Shown here piece after piece: positions 61,133 through 64,000 of a stretch of DNA of 64,000 nucleotides. Below the pieces are notes generated by a model. That model saw only the letters and a program-made list of their open reading frames with translations, did not search any database and was not told the DNA's origin. This DNA is from Bacillus sp. BGMRC 2118. Lineage in GTDB: Bacteria; Bacillota; Bacilli; Bacillales; SA4. The stretch is from the NCBI GenBank assembly GCA_008364785.1, contig VTTJ01000010.1, positions 1 to 64,000 on the forward strand, in the 5' to 3' direction. Every line of letters starts with the position of its first letter. Position 1 is the stretch's first letter. The translations under genes were made by a program, and so were the position numbers.

Positions 61133-62017
61133 ATGGCGCATCGGAAAAAGAGTCTTTCAAATGTAGGGACTTCCTTGTTATTCCTTGGACCGACGACATT
61201 ATTTTTTGCAATTACCGTTCTGATCCCATTTCTTTATGGAATCTATATTACGTTAAATCGAATGGATACACCTGTTGACCCTATGGTATTTTCCGGGTTG
61301 GAGAACTATGTTAATGCCGCAAAGGATACAAAGTTCTGGGAGTCATTATGGTTAACGCTTAAATTTGTGGCAGCTACAGTGTTCTTCGTCAATTTAGTAG
61401 GGTTTGGATTAGCCTATCTCGTTACATCTGGGTTACGTATTCAAAACTCACTGAGAACGGCCTTTTTTACTCCAAACTTAATAGGTGGATTAGTCCTTGG
61501 ATATATATGGCAATTTATCTTTGTTCAATCTCTCCCTGCTCTTGGGCAAAAATTCGGAATTGAATGGTTGGAACTTGGATGGCTAGGGGACCCAACAATG
61601 GCCTTTTGGTCACTTGTCATCGTTACAATATGGCAAACTTCTGGCTACATGATGATTATCTTTATAGCGGGATTAATTAGTATTCCAAAGGAACTGATTG
61701 AAGCCTCTAAGATTGACGGAGCAGGACCGTTTAGAAGACTGATCAATGTAACCATTCCTCTTATGATACCTTCTTTTGTCGTGACAATCTTTCTGTCGTT
61801 AAAGAATGCATTCATGGTATATGATTTGAACTTCTCCTTAACAAAGGGTGGACCTTTCGGAAGTACAGAAATGGTCTCGATGCATGTGGTGAATAAAGCC
61901 TTCGTAGAGGCAAACTATGGAACAGGGCAAGCAGAGGGTATTTTACTCTTTATTATTGTTGCAGTTATTACAGGTATTCAGGTTTATTCGAGCAAGAAAA
62001 TGGAGGTTGAAGCATAA
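61133..62017 (+). CDS. Sugar ABC transporter permease 1 (MalF type)
   Basis: A 294-residue permease with six helices and the EAA loop EASKIDGAGPFRRLINVTIPLMIPS. LFLGPTTLFFAITVLIPFLYGIYITLNRMD at the start is typical. ATG after AAGAGGATGTGAAGCAAA. Overlaps the next permease by one base. Confidence 0.93.
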   Translation: MAHRKKSLSNVGTSLLFLGPTTLFFAITVLIPFLYGIYITLNRMDTPVDPMVFSGLENYVNAAKDTKFWESLWLTLKFVAATVFFVNLVGFGLAYLVTSGLRIQNSLRTAFFTPNLIGGLVLGYIWQFIFVQSLPALGQKFGIEWLELGWLGDPTMAFWSLVIVTIWQTSGYMMIIFIAGLISIPKELIEASKIDGAGPFRRLINVTIPLMIPSFVVTIFLSLKNAFMVYDLNFSLTKGGPFGSTEMVSMHVVNKAFVEANYGTGQAEGILLFIIVAVITGIQVYSSKKMEVEA

Positions 62018-62853
62018 TGAAATTTAGAAAAAATGTGACTTCTACCTTTGCTTATATCATTTCAATTATTGCACTAGTTGCATTTATTTTTCCTTTTGTC
62101 TTGTTGATTCTTAACTCATTTAAGGACAATGGAGAGATTTTGACAAATCCATTCTCTATGCCGACTAGTTGGGATTTTGATCAATTTTTACAAGTAATTG
62201 AGGCAATGAATTTTATGGTTACGTTTAAAAATACGTTCCTCATTACAACCATTAGTACTTTGTTTATCGTTATATTCTCAGCAATGGCAGCTTATCATAT
62301 GGTAAGAAGACCAACAAAATTTAATAAATTTTTCTTTATGATACTAGTAGCTTCAATGGTTATACCATTTCAAACGTTGATGATCCCATTAATATACATT
62401 TACGGTGCGAAGCTTCAGTTAATTGATGCTATTCCTATTCCACTATTAATCTTCTTTTATATTGGATTTGGGAGTGCATTATCAATCTTTATATTCCACG
62501 GATTTATTAAATCCATTCCTGTAGAGATTGAAGAGGCAGCACGAATAGACGGCTGTAATACGATTCAAACCTTTTTTATTATCGTATTTCCTATGTTACG
62601 CCCGATCGCTGTAACCGTTGCGATTTTAAATATCCTATGGATCTGGAATGATTACCTATTACCATCACTCGTATTAAATAATGAAGCAGTCTATACGATG
62701 CCTGTTATGATGAAGGTATTTAACGGTACGTACATGAATAACTGGGAACTATTAATTCCGGCGATTCTATTAACAGTACTACCAATTTTAATTCTGTACA
62801 TTATTGGCCAGAAATCTATTATTAATGGAGTCATGCAAGGTTCAATAAAATAA
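62017..62853 (+). CDS. Sugar ABC transporter permease 2 (MalG type)
   Basis: A 278-residue permease with six helices and the EAA loop EEAARIDGCNTIQTFFIIVFPMLRP; LWIWNDYLLPSLVL is conserved. The operon lacks an ATPase gene, so a shared MsmX-type ATPase encoded elsewhere probably powers it. Stop overlaps nothing; a hairpin terminator follows. Confidence 0.93.
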   Translation: MKFRKNVTSTFAYIISIIALVAFIFPFVLLILNSFKDNGEILTNPFSMPTSWDFDQFLQVIEAMNFMVTFKNTFLITTISTLFIVIFSAMAAYHMVRRPTKFNKFFFMILVASMVIPFQTLMIPLIYIYGAKLQLIDAIPIPLLIFFYIGFGSALSIFIFHGFIKSIPVEIEEAARIDGCNTIQTFFIIVFPMLRPIAVTVAILNILWIWNDYLLPSLVLNNEAVYTMPVMMKVFNGTYMNNWELLIPAILLTVLPILILYIIGQKSIINGVMQGSIK

Positions 62854-62863
62854 TAATGGAAAA

Positions 62864-62905
62864 AGCAGGGGAAGATTACAATGAAATCTATCCCTGTTTT
62901 TTATT
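62864..62905 (+). terminator. Sugar ABC operon terminator
   Basis: GCAGGG...CCCTGT stem with AGATT/AATCT inner pairing, then six T. Confidence 0.82.
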
Positions 62906-62948
62906 TTTTATATAAAATATACTAAAAGAATACTGGAGGGGAGCGAAA

Positions 62949-63608
62949 ATGAAGGAAAAAGTTGCAGTTTCCTGGAGTGGTGGAAAGGACAGTGCATTCG
63001 CACTATACCGTCTGATAAAGGAAGATAACTATATAATAGACTCATTGTTTACGACCATAACAGAAGACGTTAATCGTATTAGTATACATGGTGTTCGGGA
63101 GCAACTACTAGAAAGACAGGCTGCTAGCCTTGGCTATCCTTTAAGGAAAATGTATATCCCGTTGGAGTGCTCAAATGAAGTGTATAACGAAAGAATGGAT
63201 TCACAATTACTAGAGTTAAAGGGTGAGGAAATAGATACTGTCATGTTCGGTGATATACATCTGGAGGATGTTCGAGCTTACCGGGAACAGTTAGTTATGA
63301 AGCATGGTATAAAGGCGATATTTCCTCTTTGGGGGAGTAAAACAGCTGACCTTGTTACTGAATTTTGTAGATTGAATTTTAAGACAATCACAACATGTAT
63401 AGATAATGAAAAACTGGGACCAGATTTTCTTGGAAGAACAATAGATGCTAACTTCATAAAAGAATTAAGACCAGAGATAGATCCATGTGGGGAAAATGGG
63501 GAATACCATACATTTACATATGATGGTCCGATTTTTGCTGATCAAATAGAAATTTCGATAGGAGAGTACGTAAATAAAGGGAGGTTTACTTTCGTCGATT
63601 TGTATTAA
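62949..63608 (+). CDS. Dph6-type ATP pyrophosphatase (diphthine-ammonia ligase family)
   Basis: A 219-residue PP-loop ATPase: SWSGGKDSAFALYRL at the N-terminus, MFGDIHLEDVRAYRE, GPDFLGRTIDANFIKEL and the CGENGEYHTFTYDGPIF signature. The family amidates diphthine in eukaryotes and archaea. Bacteria lack diphthamide, so the bacterial member must have another substrate. ATG after GGAGGGGAGCGAAA. Stands alone. Confidence 0.88.
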   Translation: MKEKVAVSWSGGKDSAFALYRLIKEDNYIIDSLFTTITEDVNRISIHGVREQLLERQAASLGYPLRKMYIPLECSNEVYNERMDSQLLELKGEEIDTVMFGDIHLEDVRAYREQLVMKHGIKAIFPLWGSKTADLVTEFCRLNFKTITTCIDNEKLGPDFLGRTIDANFIKELRPEIDPCGENGEYHTFTYDGPIFADQIEISIGEYVNKGRFTFVDLY

Positions 63609-63663
63609 TTTATGCCCCATAAAGTACCATTTTTTTTAGACTATTTATTTCATAGAAATACAG

Positions 63664-63669
63664 TATAAT
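63664..63669 (+). promoter_or_regulatory. -10 element before riboswitch
   Basis: TATAAT, about 20 bp before the aptamer. The -35 region (around 63641-63646) is not a clear match. Confidence 0.45.
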
Positions 63670-63684
63670 ATAGAAAAATAAACT

Positions 63685-63773
63685 GAAAAAGGCAAACTTC
63701 ACCGAAAGGGAAGGACGCAAAGCTATGAGCCTAAGCGCAAGAATGCGTATGGTTGTCAGGTTGCCAGGTTCCA
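63685..63773 (+). ncRNA. Cyclic di-GMP-I (GEMM-I) riboswitch
   Basis: Contains the family's conserved parts in order: GGCAAAC (63691), a stem capped by a GAAA loop (63704-63707), GGACGCAAAGC (63713-63723), CCTAAG (63730), a second stem-loop (GCGCAAGAATGCGT) and GTCAGGTTGCCAGG. Downstream a 13-bp hairpin (63771-63783 with 63788-63800) covers the first GG of the ribosome site GGAGG (63799-63803), so control is probably at translation. Confidence 0.9.
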
Positions 63774-63811
63774 CTCTGTGAGCCTTGGCTTACAGAGTGG
63801 AGGAACATAAA

Positions 63812-64000
63812 ATGAAAAAGTTTGTACTGATTATACTTAGCCTAGTAATGTTTACAGGAGTTTTTGCTATGGATACGAACGCTTCTGTCACAAAAACACA
63901 AGCTACCTGGTTATGGAATCCATGGATCATCGTAAAGGATGAGCTAGGAACCCTTGAATTTCTAAAGAAGAAAAATATAAACAAAGTATATATGCAAATT
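63812..64000 (+). CDS. Secreted protein, 5' end only, under c-di-GMP riboswitch
   Basis: The first 63 codons; the gene runs off the window. Signal peptide KKFVLIILSLVMFTGVFAM, then TNASVTKTQATWLWNPW and FLKKKNINKVYMQI. The latter recalls the first strand of a TIM-barrel, such as glycoside-hydrolase-like domains, but this is guesswork. ATG lies 8 bases after GGAGG, which the riboswitch hairpin can hide. Confidence 0.8.
   Translation, partial: MKKFVLIILSLVMFTGVFAMDTNASVTKTQATWLWNPWIIVKDELGTLEFLKKKNINKVYMQI

Overview
This is an AT-rich Bacillaceae (endospore-forming Firmicutes) chromosome window centred on the replication origin. The gene order around 1-14 kb read from right to left (rpmH, oriC, dnaA, dnaN, yaaA, recF, remB, gyrB, gyrA, rRNA) is the Bacillus subtilis order. 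The right side continues with the equally conserved rnpA-spoIIIJ-jag-mnmE-mnmG-rsmG-noc-parA-parB block. Sporulation-linked genes (spoIIIJ, yyaC, remB, noc/soj/spo0J) support a spore former. I cannot name the species from sequence alone.

Layout. 1-275: 5' end of a 16S rRNA gene (minus) with leader and promoter. 276-10453 (minus): HD-GYP-like protein, gyrA, gyrB, remB, recF, yaaA, dnaN, dnaA. 8905-9103 and 10454-10870: the two halves of a bipartite oriC with DnaA boxes and a DnaA-trio unwinding element. 11172-20939 (plus): ribosome and RNA genes, tRNA modification, and chromosome segregation with two parS sites. 21053-28056: membrane proteins, yyaC, yyzM, a molybdopterin oxidoreductase, ychF. 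28184-35812: rpsF-ssb-rpsR, yybS-gdpP-rplI-dnaB, purA. 35982-36655: tRNA Lys, Glu, Asp and Phe, with a broken tRNA-Asp copy. 36942-46228: M23 peptidase, the walRKHIJ-htrA cell-wall-stress cluster, a CxxH/CxxC protein and rlmH. 46209-53100: an accessory region. 53118-64000: metabolic and transport genes ending in a c-di-GMP riboswitch with its cut-off gene.

The most unusual part begins at the 3' end of rlmH. The last codons of rlmH (GTGAACCGTATCATAA) are repeated 1,259 bp downstream. The interval holds one AT-rich membrane-protein gene and, on the other strand, what looks like the C-terminal stub of a serine recombinase. This is the same target, and nearly the same core, used by staphylococcal SCC elements, so I read it as a decayed or minimal SCC-like element in a Bacillus-type genome. 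Next to it lie an AraC/GyrI regulator whose promoter region is duplicated 2.4 kb away, a FAS1-domain secreted protein, and two gene-poor stretches, all consistent with an insertion-prone zone.

How the genes work together: replication initiation (DnaA, DnaN, DnaB, SSB), topology (GyrAB), recombination (RecF), segregation and nucleoid occlusion (ParA, ParB, Noc, parS) and envelope homeostasis (WalRK, GdpP, YidC) sit within about 45 kb of the origin. DnaA boxes occur not only at oriC but also upstream of mnmE and rlmH, which suggests DnaA-controlled transcription there. Further right, a LacI-type repressor faces a sugar ABC transporter lacking its own ATPase, with two identical 14-bp operator-like sites around the promoter.
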